This document shows, piece after piece, positions 42,335 to 51,582 of a stretch of DNA of 64,000 nt (position 1 is the stretch's first letter; the number at the start of each line of letters is the position of its first letter). Source of the DNA: Halanaerobium hydrogeniformans. Lineage in GTDB: Bacteria > Bacillota > Halanaerobiia > Halanaerobiales > Halanaerobiaceae. Under the pieces are notes generated by a model that saw only the letters and a program-made list of their open reading frames with translations, was not told the origin of the DNA and searched no databases. A program made the position numbers and the translations under genes. The DNA is taken from the NCBI RefSeq assembly GCF_000166415.1, contig NC_014654.1, positions 2,418,001 through 2,482,000 of the forward strand, written 5' to 3'.

Positions 42335-44185
42335 TTATTTATCCCCTAATATAAGCTTTTTAATGAATTCATCGCTAAGCTCAGGATCAAAAATCTTACC
42401 CTTATAATTTTCTATTTCTTCAATTATTTCTCTGTTCGTTAAAGAAGCAAAATAATATTTTTCTTTTGTAAAAGGATAATAAAGGTGGTTTTTAAGAGCA
42501 TCGAAAAAATTAACAAGCACAAAGAGTCTATTTAAATAAGAAATATTTTTGCCCGTTAAACCGTCAGGATATCCACTTCCATCAAAATGCTCATGGTGAT
42601 GATAAATCAAATTATAGCTTTCTGCTAAATCATGATATGAAGCAACAAAAATTGCTGATTTATCAACATGTGTTATATATTGTTCCCACTCCGATTTGTT
42701 TAAAGAAGATCCTTTTTTTAAAATATTTTTATTAATTGCCAGTTTTCCAATATCATGAAGTTGTGCTAAAAGCATAAATTTTCTACTTTCTTCACTGTTA
42801 AGATTAAATTCTACTGCTGTTTTTTTGCTTAATTCCAATAAATTACTACTGTGATGTAGATCATTATAATTATTTTTTTCTACAAAATTAAGGTGGCTTT
42901 TATAAAAAACACTTTTTTGACTATTTCTCATATTGTAGTCAATACTTTTTAATTTAATAATAGTGCTATTAAAAATATCGCTTAAACTTTTTTGGTTATT
43001 ATCATTGCATTCTATTAATACTGAAATATCAAATTCAATGTGATCTAATTTTATTTTTGAAAATTCTTTTTTTAATTCTTCAACTACTGAAATGACTTTA
43101 TTCTTAGAAGTGCTTTCTAAAAGCACTGCAAAATAAGCATTTTCAATAAAGACTTTAAGAGTACTACTTTTTAAAATTTTATTGATTATTTCAACTAATT
43201 CTGTCAATAATTTTTCTGATTTTTCAAATCCATAAAAATTTTTATATAAATTAAAAGAATTAATATTAATAAATATTAATGAAAAACTCGAATCTTCTTT
43301 TTGCTCCAAATGTTTTAATTTCTTAACAAAATAATCTTTGTTATAAAGGCCAGTTAAAAGGTCATGCTCTAAACAGTATTTTAATTTTTTCTTTTGTCTC
43401 TCTATTTCACTGATATCAGTTAATGAGCCCACTATTTGCTTTACCCTATTATTTTTAATAATAGGATAAAGATTTATATCCCAAATTCTTCGTGAACTAG
43501 AAAATACTAAACTACTTTGAAAGTTAACTTTTTCTTTTTTCGTTGCACAACGTTTAATGTTTTCTTTTAACTGATCTGCTATTTCTGATGAAAATATGTC
43601 ATCTGATTTCTGTTTTTTAAGATCTCTGTTATTATAACCTGTTAATTCCAAACAGCTTTGATTCATTCTTTTATAATAAAAATTATTTTTTTCATCTAAT
43701 TCAAGTAGAAAAATAGCATCATTATTATAATCGATTATTTTTTGATAATCTTCTAATATTTTTCTGTTTTCAGCCAAATTTTTAACTTTTTGTTTTTGTT
43801 TTATAGCAGTCATTCTTAAAGAATTTATAAAACTATCACTATTTGAAACCTTTGTTAATACAGCATTAAGATTATTTAATTGATATTCCGATAAATTCAA
43901 ATTATCATTCTCTTCACTGATCAATATGATACTGGAATAAGAAAACTCTTTCTCAGCAAGCAAAGCAAAATCTAAACCCGAAAAAATTCCACTTAAGTAA
44001 TTTTCAATAATTAAAATATCGATTTTCCGGTTTTGATAAAGAAAATTGATAGCTTGAGAACTATTATTAAACTCAGCTACCAATTTAAATTCAAACTGCT
44101 CTTGAGAGCTATTAATCTTGTTTAAATATGATTTAACTTTTGCCCTTTCAATTAAATCATTTATAATTATAACTACTTTAAGCAC
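42335..44185 (-). CDS. Degenerate receiver - PAS - GGDEF-like - HD-GYP protein
   Basis: A 616-residue cyclic-di-GMP-type signalling protein. Residues 1-125 resemble a receiver domain, but the phospho-acceptor position reads Glu61 (ILIIENYLSG). A PAS domain spans roughly 145-265. The GGDEF-like domain (DLLTGLYNKDYFVKKL) has FIENAYFAVLL where the GGDEF loop belongs, so it should not make c-di-GMP. The HD-GYP domain is intact (LAQLHDIGKLAINKNIL, HHHEHFDGSGYPDGLTG), so a phosphodiesterase is likely. It starts with GTG after GAGGAG. Confidence 0.87.
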   Translation of the reverse strand: MLKVVIIINDLIERAKVKSYLNKINSSQEQFEFKLVAEFNNSSQAINFLYQNRKIDILIIENYLSGIFSGLDFALLAEKEFSYSSIILISEENDNLNLSEYQLNNLNAVLTKVSNSDSFINSLRMTAIKQKQKVKNLAENRKILEDYQKIIDYNNDAIFLLELDEKNNFYYKRMNQSCLELTGYNNRDLKKQKSDDIFSSEIADQLKENIKRCATKKEKVNFQSSLVFSSSRRIWDINLYPIIKNNRVKQIVGSLTDISEIERQKKKLKYCLEHDLLTGLYNKDYFVKKLKHLEQKEDSSFSLIFININSFNLYKNFYGFEKSEKLLTELVEIINKILKSSTLKVFIENAYFAVLLESTSKNKVISVVEELKKEFSKIKLDHIEFDISVLIECNDNNQKSLSDIFNSTIIKLKSIDYNMRNSQKSVFYKSHLNFVEKNNYNDLHHSSNLLELSKKTAVEFNLNSEESRKFMLLAQLHDIGKLAINKNILKKGSSLNKSEWEQYITHVDKSAIFVASYHDLAESYNLIYHHHEHFDGSGYPDGLTGKNISYLNRLFVLVNFFDALKNHLYYPFTKEKYYFASLTNREIIEEIENYKGKIFDPELSDEFIKKLILGDK

Positions 44186-44216
44186 TCTGAATTCTCCTCA
44201 ATAATTAGATTTTAAA

Positions 44217-45098
44217 TCAGTGAACACTATTAGGATTGACATGAACCAATACATCTTTTACATCATCATTTTCTGAAATTATTTTTTGTTTTACATCTGC
44301 TGCAATATTATGTCCCTGTCTAACTGTAATTCGACCACTTACAACTATTTTTAAGTCTACTATATACCGAGGCCCGTAACTTCTGATTTTAATATCAGAA
44401 ACATCGATTACACCTTCGATGGTCTTAGTCGTTTTATAAATTATATCTATTTTTTCTTTTGATGGTCTTCCATCCATTAATTCATAAGAGGTTGTTTTTA
44501 ATATATCATAACCTACTTTAAATATTAATACTGCTACCACTAAACCAGCTAAAGGATCCAAAACTGTAAAACCCATTCTAGCTCCAGCTATACCAATTAA
44601 AGCTGCAATAGAAGATAGTGCATCAGAACGATGATGATGAGCATCTGCAATTAAAGCTCTACTATTTATTTTTTTACCTATAATAATTGTATAACGATAT
44701 AATAACTCTTTAGCAACTATAGAAATAAAAGCTACTATAAGCGCTACAAATCCAGGCTGAGAAATTTCTCCACTGATTAAGGTTAAAAATGCTTCACGAC
44801 TAAGAAACACAGCGGTTATAATTAAAATAACTGCCAGAAGATTTGTCCCTAGAGCCTCTGCCTTTTCATGACCATAAGGATGGTTTTTATCTGCAGGAGT
44901 TTCAGAAAGTTTAATGCTAATTAAAACTATTAAAGTTGAAGCCATATCTGATACAGAATGAAATCCATCTGCAATCAAAGCTGTACTACCTGCAAAAAAG
45001 CCCATAGAAATTTTTAGAATTGCTAATAATATATTAGCTATTAAACTAATATATGAAACCTTTTTTCCTTCTTGATATCTATTATTTTTTTCAAGCAC
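44217..45098 (-). CDS. Cation diffusion facilitator (CDF) metal exporter
   Basis: A 293-residue CDF transporter with six predicted membrane segments and the metal-site motifs ALIADGFHSVSDMASTLIV and ALIADAHHHRSDALSSIAAL, a His/Asp pattern common in zinc or iron exporters. The C-terminal cytoplasmic domain begins near residue 210 (GVIDVSDIKIRSYG). It starts at a GTG preceded by GGGAG. An IS256-type element has inserted 66 bases upstream, apparently separating it from its promoter at 46505. Confidence 0.92.
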   Translation of the reverse strand: MLEKNNRYQEGKKVSYISLIANILLAILKISMGFFAGSTALIADGFHSVSDMASTLIVLISIKLSETPADKNHPYGHEKAEALGTNLLAVILIITAVFLSREAFLTLISGEISQPGFVALIVAFISIVAKELLYRYTIIIGKKINSRALIADAHHHRSDALSSIAALIGIAGARMGFTVLDPLAGLVVAVLIFKVGYDILKTTSYELMDGRPSKEKIDIIYKTTKTIEGVIDVSDIKIRSYGPRYIVDLKIVVSGRITVRQGHNIAADVKQKIISENDDVKDVLVHVNPNSVH

Positions 45099-45163
45099 AA
45101 AATCACTCCCAGTTGATTATACAACTATTTATATTTTTTCTTTAATTTGTTATTTTACAAAGT

Positions 45164-46487
45164 AGTGTACAATAAGTTGTGTAAATAGATTTTTTTCAAT
45201 AAAAAAAGAGGAATCCTTCTTTGAATGGTTGAAATATTTATTAGCGAAATAAACTCAACCCAAAGGAGGACTCCTCATGAACAGTATACCCGAAAAAAAC
45301 AGTGATGGTCAAGTTGAATTTCACGATTTAATCATTGAACTCATCAAAAATTTTCTCGAGAATTTCCTCAAGGCTGAATTAACTGAATTTCTAAACTATG
45401 AAAAACATGAATACTCAGGTAGAAACTCTGGCAATAGTCGTAATGGATCTTATCTTCGTGATTTCTTAACTCAGTTTGGCAGTATTAAAGGCTTAAATGT
45501 TCCTAGAGATAGAAATGGTGAATTCCAAACTGAACTATTCCAACCATATAAACGCTATGATAACTGGCTTGAAGAAGCTATAATAAACATGTATGCTAAT
45601 GGCCTTTCCACCCGCTATGTAGCTGATTGGATAGAGCAGATGTATGGACAAAAATATAGCCCTACTACTATTAGTAATCTAACTAATGTTGCTCTTGAAG
45701 AGGTTAAAAAGTGGAAAGAAAGACCACTTCAAAAACGGTACAGCGTTATTTTTATTGATGGCATGAGCATAAAAGTCAGACGAGATACTGTTGCAAATGA
45801 ATCTGTATATATTATCATTGGTATCAATGAAGACGGCTATCGTGAAATACTTGATTTCTACATTGGTGCAACTGAATCTGCTGCTTTATGGGAAGAAGTA
45901 CTAAGTAATTTAAAAGAACGCGGAGTCCAGGAAGTCCTACTAGGTGTTATAGATGGACTCCCAGGACTTAAAGATTCTTTTCTAAAAGTATTCCCTAAAG
46001 CGGATGTGCAGCGTTGTATAGTTCATAAAGTGCGTAATACAATAGTCAAAGTTAGAAAAAAAGATACTGATGAAATCGTTAAAGATTTAAAAAAGATCTA
46101 TAGATCTCCCAGCAGAGAGTTTGCAGAAAAAGCTTTAGAAGAATTTGATTTTAAATGGAGTAAAATCTATCCTAAAGTTACTCAAAGCTGGTACGTAGAT
46201 AAAGATGAACTATTAACATTTTATAAATATCCAGAAAGCATACATAAAGCCATATACACAACAAACTGGATTGAAAGAGCCAATAAAGAAATCAAAAAAA
46301 GATTAAAGCCTATGAATAGTTTGCCTAATGTACAAGCAGCTGAAAAAATAATTTATTTAAAGATTATTGAGTACAACTCAAAATGGTCTGATAGAAAGAT
46401 GAGAGGATTTTTAGCTGCAAAAGATCAGCTCCATCAACTATTTAAAGAACGATACTGATTTATTTACACAAGATTCTTGACGTTATC
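45164..46487 (+). mobile_element. IS256-family insertion sequence, complete
   Basis: About 1324 bases bounded by a direct repeat, TTTTACAAAGT, on both sides (45153-45163 and 46488-46498; the duplication is probably 8-9 of these). The ends are imperfect inverted repeats sharing TTGTGTAAATA. One full-length transposase fills the element. The unmutated flanking repeat implies a recent insertion. Confidence 0.88.
45277..46458 (+). CDS. IS256-family (Mutator-type) transposase
   Basis: A 393-residue DDE transposase. The catalytic Asp residues are in VIFIDGMSIKVRRD and VLLGVIDGLPGLKDSF; the Glu is in TTNWIERANKEIKKRLKPM. The CIVHKVRNTI block between them is family-typical. The ATG follows AAAGGAGG. 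The gene appears intact and could mobilise the element. Confidence 0.95.
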   Translation: MNSIPEKNSDGQVEFHDLIIELIKNFLENFLKAELTEFLNYEKHEYSGRNSGNSRNGSYLRDFLTQFGSIKGLNVPRDRNGEFQTELFQPYKRYDNWLEEAIINMYANGLSTRYVADWIEQMYGQKYSPTTISNLTNVALEEVKKWKERPLQKRYSVIFIDGMSIKVRRDTVANESVYIIIGINEDGYREILDFYIGATESAALWEEVLSNLKERGVQEVLLGVIDGLPGLKDSFLKVFPKADVQRCIVHKVRNTIVKVRKKDTDEIVKDLKKIYRSPSREFAEKALEEFDFKWSKIYPKVTQSWYVDKDELLTFYKYPESIHKAIYTTNWIERANKEIKKRLKPMNSLPNVQAAEKIIYLKIIEYNSKWSDRKMRGFLAAKDQLHQLFKERY

Positions 46488-46897
46488 TTTTACAAAGTCA
46501 ATTTATTATATCAATTAAAACAATTAATCGCAATTATCATTATAATAAAATATAGTTTTTTCAAATAATAAAAGACTGCTCTTTAAATTAACCATTTAAA
46601 AGGCAGTCTCAAGTTTAATTGTTTTTTAAGCTTATTAATTATTTAATTAAGTAGATTTTTTTCCTATTGCAAACTCATTAATTAATTCTAATTACTTTTT
46701 AATCTTTTTTTAAAGTAAATCTAATCTTTTCCTGCTATTATGTAATTAAGCTAAAGAAATACTTGCACTTCCCTTTTAAAGCTGCAAAACACAGCTATTA
46801 ATATAGATAAGAACTTAAGTACTTTTCTCCTTGTTTTTCCCGCTCTTTTCCCGGGGCGGGTTTTTATTTTTGCCCACTCTTAAGTGAGTGGGTTTTT
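46488..46897. other. Gene-free region between IS256 and the ankyrin gene
   Basis: No convincing ORF on either strand. It holds the stranded CDF promoter, a hairpin at 46573-46609 (AGACTGC / GCAGTCT) with a T-rich tail on the minus strand that could end the pur/ankyrin transcript, and two plus-strand terminators at 46839-46899 that belong to no visible gene. Confidence 0.6.
46505..46533 (-). promoter_or_regulatory. Probable promoter of the CDF exporter, now separated by IS256
   Basis: On the minus strand TTGCGA (46528-46533) and TATAAT (46505-46510) are 17 bases apart and point toward the CDF gene. Just upstream lies ATAATGATAAT, half of a Fur-type box. The IS now adds 1.3 kb between this promoter and the gene. 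Confidence 0.55.
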
Positions 46898-46899
46898 TT
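46839..46899 (+). terminator. Two adjacent plus-strand terminators without a gene
   Basis: CCCGCTC / GGGCGGG (46839-46860) followed by TTTTTATTTTT, then CCCACTC / GAGTGGG (46873-46892) followed by seven T. Neither has a T tract on the minus strand. They point to a plus-strand transcript ending here, possibly a small RNA. Confidence 0.7.
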
Positions 46900-48277
46900 A
46901 TTCAAGAAATTTTTGATTAAATTCTTCAGCTTTCTGATTATAATCAATTATTTCTTCATTCAATTTTTCTGCTTCATCTAAAGAATCAATAACTTCAAAT
47001 ACTTTTAGAACAGCAAAGACACTCAAATAAGAATTTCTATTATCACTATCATTAATTGCTGCTCCAATTAAAGCTCCTTCTCCAAGTAAAAAAAGTGCTC
47101 CTTTTGGCCACCAACTCTCTGTATATGCATGGCCTGCTGAAGGGATTACAGTAGACATTAAAGCAGCCTGAAATTTAGACTTCAATTCTATGGTCTCTAT
47201 TTCTCTTTTATCAGGTTCAAGTTTATGCAGTTCCCAATAAACATCACTACCCCTTAAAGATCTATTTTCTTCCAGATAATCTACAACTCTTTTCCCATTA
47301 TTATCTCTAGCGGTAGGATCTGCATTTTTAGCCAATAGTAACTCAATAATTTTAGGATTAGAATTATTTTTTGCAGCTGACATTAAAACACTTTTGCCGC
47401 TGTATGACTGTAAATTTACAAAAGCTCCATAAGATGTTAAAAGATTTAAATAAGCAGGATCTTCATGTCTTCTTACAGCATAAAAAAGCACAGTTTCTCC
47501 TTTGTGATCTTTAAGATTAACCCTAGCTCCATTCTTTAATAAAAAGTCCAGAGCGTTTAAATTATTATCAGTTACAGCATAAAAAATTGCTGTTTTACCA
47601 TTATCATCTCTCAGATTAATATCAGCTTCATTTTTAAGCAGATAATCTAATTCAGAAATATTTCTTCGGGCTGAAACAGCGTAAGCCAGTACAGTTTTAC
47701 CATTATTGTCCCTGGCATTAACATCTGCTCCCCAATCAATCAGAGTTTTGATTAAATCATGATTGCTTCTAGCTTGATAAGCAGTCATTAAAGGTTTAAC
47801 ACCTCTATTATTACCCAGATTCGGATCAGCTCCAAACCTTAATAAATACCAGATATTTCCCCTTTTATTATTTTCTGCAGCCAAATGAAGAGCCGTATTA
47901 CCAGCTTCGTTTTTAAGATTTAAGTTTCTATCAAATCGCATTACTTCTCTTAAAATTTCAGGATTGTTATTATAAGCTGCAGCATACATTAAAGCAGTCC
48001 AACCAGAGGAATCACGATAATAAATATTTGCTCCTTCTCTTCTCAGTAATCTAATTACTGCAGGATAAGGATTTTCTGCTGCAGCTGCCAGATAGGGAGT
48101 TATACCATCTTCGTCAACCATATTAACATCTGCTCCCTCAGCAATTGCGTCTGCAGCTTCATTTACTCCAGCATTTTTTATCAACTCAATAAAGCTTAGA
48201 TCTTCAGCTATTACTGGATTAGTTATTAATAATGAAACTATTATAAAGAATATGCTTAAATTTATTTTAGTTTTCAT
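46898..48277 (-). CDS. Exported ankyrin-repeat protein
   Basis: A 459-residue protein with a signal peptide (FFIIVSLLITNPVIA), then about nine ankyrin repeats from roughly residue 30 to 345 (repeat cores such as GWTALMYAAAYNNNPEIL and GKTVLAYAVSARRNISEL). A C-terminal region has a hydrophobic stretch (WPKGALFLLGEGALIGAAI) and ends in a charged helix. It is likely periplasmic or membrane-bound and used for protein binding; the partner is unknown. It starts 42 bases after purH with GGGAGGG and no terminator between, so it may be the last gene of the pur transcript. Confidence 0.85.
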   Translation of the reverse strand: MKTKINLSIFFIIVSLLITNPVIAEDLSFIELIKNAGVNEAADAIAEGADVNMVDEDGITPYLAAAAENPYPAVIRLLRREGANIYYRDSSGWTALMYAAAYNNNPEILREVMRFDRNLNLKNEAGNTALHLAAENNKRGNIWYLLRFGADPNLGNNRGVKPLMTAYQARSNHDLIKTLIDWGADVNARDNNGKTVLAYAVSARRNISELDYLLKNEADINLRDDNGKTAIFYAVTDNNLNALDFLLKNGARVNLKDHKGETVLFYAVRRHEDPAYLNLLTSYGAFVNLQSYSGKSVLMSAAKNNSNPKIIELLLAKNADPTARDNNGKRVVDYLEENRSLRGSDVYWELHKLEPDKREIETIELKSKFQAALMSTVIPSAGHAYTESWWPKGALFLLGEGALIGAAINDSDNRNSYLSVFAVLKVFEVIDSLDEAEKLNEEIIDYNQKAEEFNQKFLE

Positions 48278-48319
48278 ATTAAAATCCCTCCCTGCAGTTT
48301 ATACATTTTTTATGTTATT

Positions 48320-49897
48320 TTAATGGCGGAAATGTCTTTTTCCTGTAAAGACCATTGCGATCCCTAATTTATCACAAGCCTCTATAACTTTATCATCTCT
48401 AATTGAACCACCAGGTTGAATTATTGCTTTAATCCCCAACTCAGCTGCTTTTTCTACAGCATCAGGGAAAGGAAAGAACGCATCTGAAGCAACAACACCA
48501 TCACGTTGACGTCCTTCTGCTTTACGACCAGCAATTATCATAGAATCAACCCGGCTCATCTGACCTGCGCCTACACCAACTACCATTTGTTCCTTAGCCA
48601 TAACTATAGCATTAGATTTAACATGTTTAACTACCTTCCAGGAAAATAATAAATCTTTAATTTCCTCTTCTGTAGGAGCTTTTTTTGTTACAACTTCGAG
48701 CTCATCAGCAGTAGTTTGTCCCAGATCTCTGTCTTGAACCAACATTCCTCCCGTTACTTTTTTCATACTATAACCAGGTTTATCATAATTTATTTTTAAT
48801 TCACCTGTTTTTAAAATTCTTACATTATCCCAGCGTTTTTTAAGAATTTTAAGTGCTTTTTCTTCATAATCGGGAGCAATCACTACTTCTACAAATTTAT
48901 CATCTTTTGCTATTTCAGAAGCTGCTTCTGCAGTTATAGTTCTGTTTGACGCAACAATTGAACCAAAAGCAGAAAGCGGATCACCTGCATGTGCTTTGAG
49001 AAAAGCATCTTTTACATTATCTCCTAAAGCCATACCACAGGGATTAGCATGCTTAATTACAGCTACAGCTGTATTATCTTCAAATTCTTTCACCAGTTCT
49101 AAAGCTCCATCAGTATCATTAATATTATTAAAAGATAGTGCTTTACCATGTAGTTGTTCCGCAGTTGAAATTGAAGGTTCATTTGTTTTTCGTTCTAAAT
49201 AAAAAGCTGCTTTTTGATGAGGATTTTCTCCATAACGAAGATCCATTTTTTTATCATATCTATCAAGTCTAATTTCTGGCATTTTCTCTTTCTCTTTATC
49301 TTCAAGAGCCAGGTCAGATAAGAAATCTTGAATTAACTGATCATATTCTGCTGTATGTCTAAATGCTTTATAAGCAAGCTTAAGCTTTTTAGATTTATTT
49401 AAAGCACCTTCAGCTGCTTTCATCTCATTTAAAATATTGTCATAGTCAGCTGGATCAACTACAACAGCTACATCCTGATGATTTTTTGCAGCAGAGCGTA
49501 TCATAGTAGGTCCACCTATATCAATGTTTTCAACGGCTTCTTCTAAAGTAACTCCTTCTTTTTTAATTGTCTCTGCAAAGGGATATAGATTACAGACCAC
49601 CAAATCAATCGTTTCAATATCTTGAGCAGCAATTTCTTTTAAGTGTTCTTTATTATCTCTAACAGCCAAAATTCCACCGTGAACTGCTGGATGAAGAGTC
49701 TTTACTCTACCGTTCATCATTTCCGGAAAATTAGTCACTTCACTAATATCTGTGACCTCAAGTCCACTTTCTTTTAGCAAACTACCTGTTCCACCTGTTG
49801 ATATAATTTCTACATCAAACTCTTTTAATCCTTTAGCAAAATCTACAATTCCTGCTTTGTTTGATACACTTATGAGAGCTTTTTTGATTTTAGACAA
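48320..49897 (-). CDS. purH: Bifunctional AICAR formyltransferase / IMP cyclohydrolase
   Basis: Catalyses the last two steps to IMP. The 525-residue chain has the N-terminal IMP cyclohydrolase domain (KALISVSNKAGIVDFAKGL, STGGTGSLLKESG) and the C-terminal formyltransferase domain with the Lys-His pair in VAVIKHANPCGMALG. It ends in the typical MVFTGKRHFRH. It follows purN by one base. Confidence 0.96.
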   Translation of the reverse strand: MSKIKKALISVSNKAGIVDFAKGLKEFDVEIISTGGTGSLLKESGLEVTDISEVTNFPEMMNGRVKTLHPAVHGGILAVRDNKEHLKEIAAQDIETIDLVVCNLYPFAETIKKEGVTLEEAVENIDIGGPTMIRSAAKNHQDVAVVVDPADYDNILNEMKAAEGALNKSKKLKLAYKAFRHTAEYDQLIQDFLSDLALEDKEKEKMPEIRLDRYDKKMDLRYGENPHQKAAFYLERKTNEPSISTAEQLHGKALSFNNINDTDGALELVKEFEDNTAVAVIKHANPCGMALGDNVKDAFLKAHAGDPLSAFGSIVASNRTITAEAASEIAKDDKFVEVVIAPDYEEKALKILKKRWDNVRILKTGELKINYDKPGYSMKKVTGGMLVQDRDLGQTTADELEVVTKKAPTEEEIKDLLFSWKVVKHVKSNAIVMAKEQMVVGVGAGQMSRVDSMIIAGRKAEGRQRDGVVASDAFFPFPDAVEKAAELGIKAIIQPGGSIRDDKVIEACDKLGIAMVFTGKRHFRH

Positions 49898-49898
49898 A

Positions 49899-50513
49899 TT
49901 ATTTCTCCTCCTTCAAAATTTTAACCTTTCTTCCCTCTAATTTAATCCTGTTTTCTGCAATTAATTTTACTGCTTCTGGATAAATTTTATGTTCTTCTTT
50001 TAGTATTCTAGCTGCCAGATCTTCAACTGTATCATCTTCTTCAACCTTAACAACAGCCTGTAAAATGATCGGTCCAGTATCCATTCCTTCATCTACAAAA
50101 TGAACTGTACATCCACTATATTTTACCCCATAATCTAAAGCCTGTTTTTGAGCATTTAAGCCTTTAAATGCAGGTAAAAGTGAAGGGTGTATATTAATAA
50201 TTTTATTTTTGTATTTTTTTACAAATAGAGGTGATAAAATTCGCATATATCCTGCTAATACAATTAAATCTATTTCTGCCATTTCTAAGATATTAATTAT
50301 TTCTTTTTCATATTCAATTTGATTTTCAAAATGCTCTGGATTAATAAAAATATTTTCTATTTCTTCACTTTCAGCTCTTTTTAGAGCACCGGAGTTTTCT
50401 TTATCACTCAACAAAACTTTAACTTCAGCTGGAACTTCTCCTCTATTAACTGCATCAATTATTGATTGAAAATTAGAGCCCCTTCCAGAAGCAAATACTG
50501 CAATTTTAAACAC
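49899..50513 (-). CDS. purN: Phosphoribosylglycinamide formyltransferase
   Basis: A 204-residue folate-dependent GAR transformylase with IAVFASGRGSNFQSIIDAV, the catalytic Asn-His pair in NIHPSLLPAFKGLNAQ and VHFVDEGMDTGPIILQ. It starts 4 bases after purM. It performs the third step of IMP synthesis using 10-formyl-tetrahydrofolate. Confidence 0.95.
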   Translation of the reverse strand: MFKIAVFASGRGSNFQSIIDAVNRGEVPAEVKVLLSDKENSGALKRAESEEIENIFINPEHFENQIEYEKEIINILEMAEIDLIVLAGYMRILSPLFVKKYKNKIINIHPSLLPAFKGLNAQKQALDYGVKYSGCTVHFVDEGMDTGPIILQAVVKVEEDDTVEDLAARILKEEHKIYPEAVKLIAENRIKLEGRKVKILKEEK

Positions 50514-50517
50514 TCTA

Positions 50518-51582
50518 TCACCCCATCTCTATTATCTCACCGGCTATTTTTATCTTCATACCATAATCTTGCGATTTCTCAATCTCTCCAATTTGATAAG
50601 GACTTTCCCCCTGTGCTTTTAATTCTGACATTATTTCTTTTTTATCTGAAGGATCTATAATCAAGACCATTCCGATCCCCATATTGAAAGTTCTTAACAT
50701 TTCAAAATCATCTATTTTTCCTGCTTCCTGGATAATTTTAAATATTTTTTGTTGCTCCCATTTTGATGAATCTATTTCTGCTGCTAATTGCTCTGGTAAA
50801 ATTCTGATAATGTTTTCTATTAATCCTCCTCCAGTAATATGAGCAATTCCATTTATGGAAAGATAATAATCTTCCAGGGTAGATAGTACAGATTTCACAT
50901 AAATTCTGGTTGGCTTGAGCAATTCTTCTCCCAAATTATTTTCTAATCCAGGTATTTTTTCCTGATAGTCATAGCCAGCTTTATTAAATAAAGCTGCTCT
51001 GGCCAGGGTAAAGCCATTACTGTGGAGACCATTTGAAGCTAAGCCAATAATTAAATTACCTTCTTTAATATTTTGACCTGTAATAATCTTGGACCTGTCT
51101 ACTATTCCAACTGCAAATCCTGCTAAATCATATTCTCCATCTTTATAAAAACCAGCCATTTCTGCAGTTTCACCACCAATTAAAGCAGCTGAAGATTCCT
51201 GACACCCTAATGCTATTCCCCTAACAATCTGAGCGGTCTTTTCTGGCTCCAATTTGCCTGTTGCTAAATAATCGAGAAAAAATAATGGCTTTGCTCCCTG
51301 GGCTAAAATGTCATTTACAGACATTGCCACTAAATCAATCCCAATACTATCATGTTTATCAAGTTTAAAGGCAAGCTTAAGTTTTGTCCCAACTCCATCT
51401 GTACCGGATACCAGAACAGGTTTTTCATATTTACCTAAATCTAACTGAAACAGCCCACCAAAACCTCCCAGAGAATTTAAAACCTCTGGTCCATGAGTTG
51501 CCTCAACATCTTTTTTCATCAAATTTACAGCCTTTTTCCCGGCATCAATATCTACACCTGATTCTTTATAATTAAGGCCCAC
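50518..51582 (-). CDS. purM: Phosphoribosylformylglycinamidine cyclo-ligase (AIR synthetase)
   Basis: A 354-residue ATP-dependent AIR synthetase with SGTDGVGTKLKLAFKL, ALIGGETAEMAGFY and GIAHITGGGLIENIIRILP. It starts at a GTG that overlaps the purF stop by one base, with GAGGAGG upstream. Its substrate FGAM comes from PurSLQ, which is not encoded in this operon. Confidence 0.95.
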   Translation of the reverse strand: MGLNYKESGVDIDAGKKAVNLMKKDVEATHGPEVLNSLGGFGGLFQLDLGKYEKPVLVSGTDGVGTKLKLAFKLDKHDSIGIDLVAMSVNDILAQGAKPLFFLDYLATGKLEPEKTAQIVRGIALGCQESSAALIGGETAEMAGFYKDGEYDLAGFAVGIVDRSKIITGQNIKEGNLIIGLASNGLHSNGFTLARAALFNKAGYDYQEKIPGLENNLGEELLKPTRIYVKSVLSTLEDYYLSINGIAHITGGGLIENIIRILPEQLAAEIDSSKWEQQKIFKIIQEAGKIDDFEMLRTFNMGIGMVLIIDPSDKKEIMSELKAQGESPYQIGEIEKSQDYGMKIKIAGEIIEMG

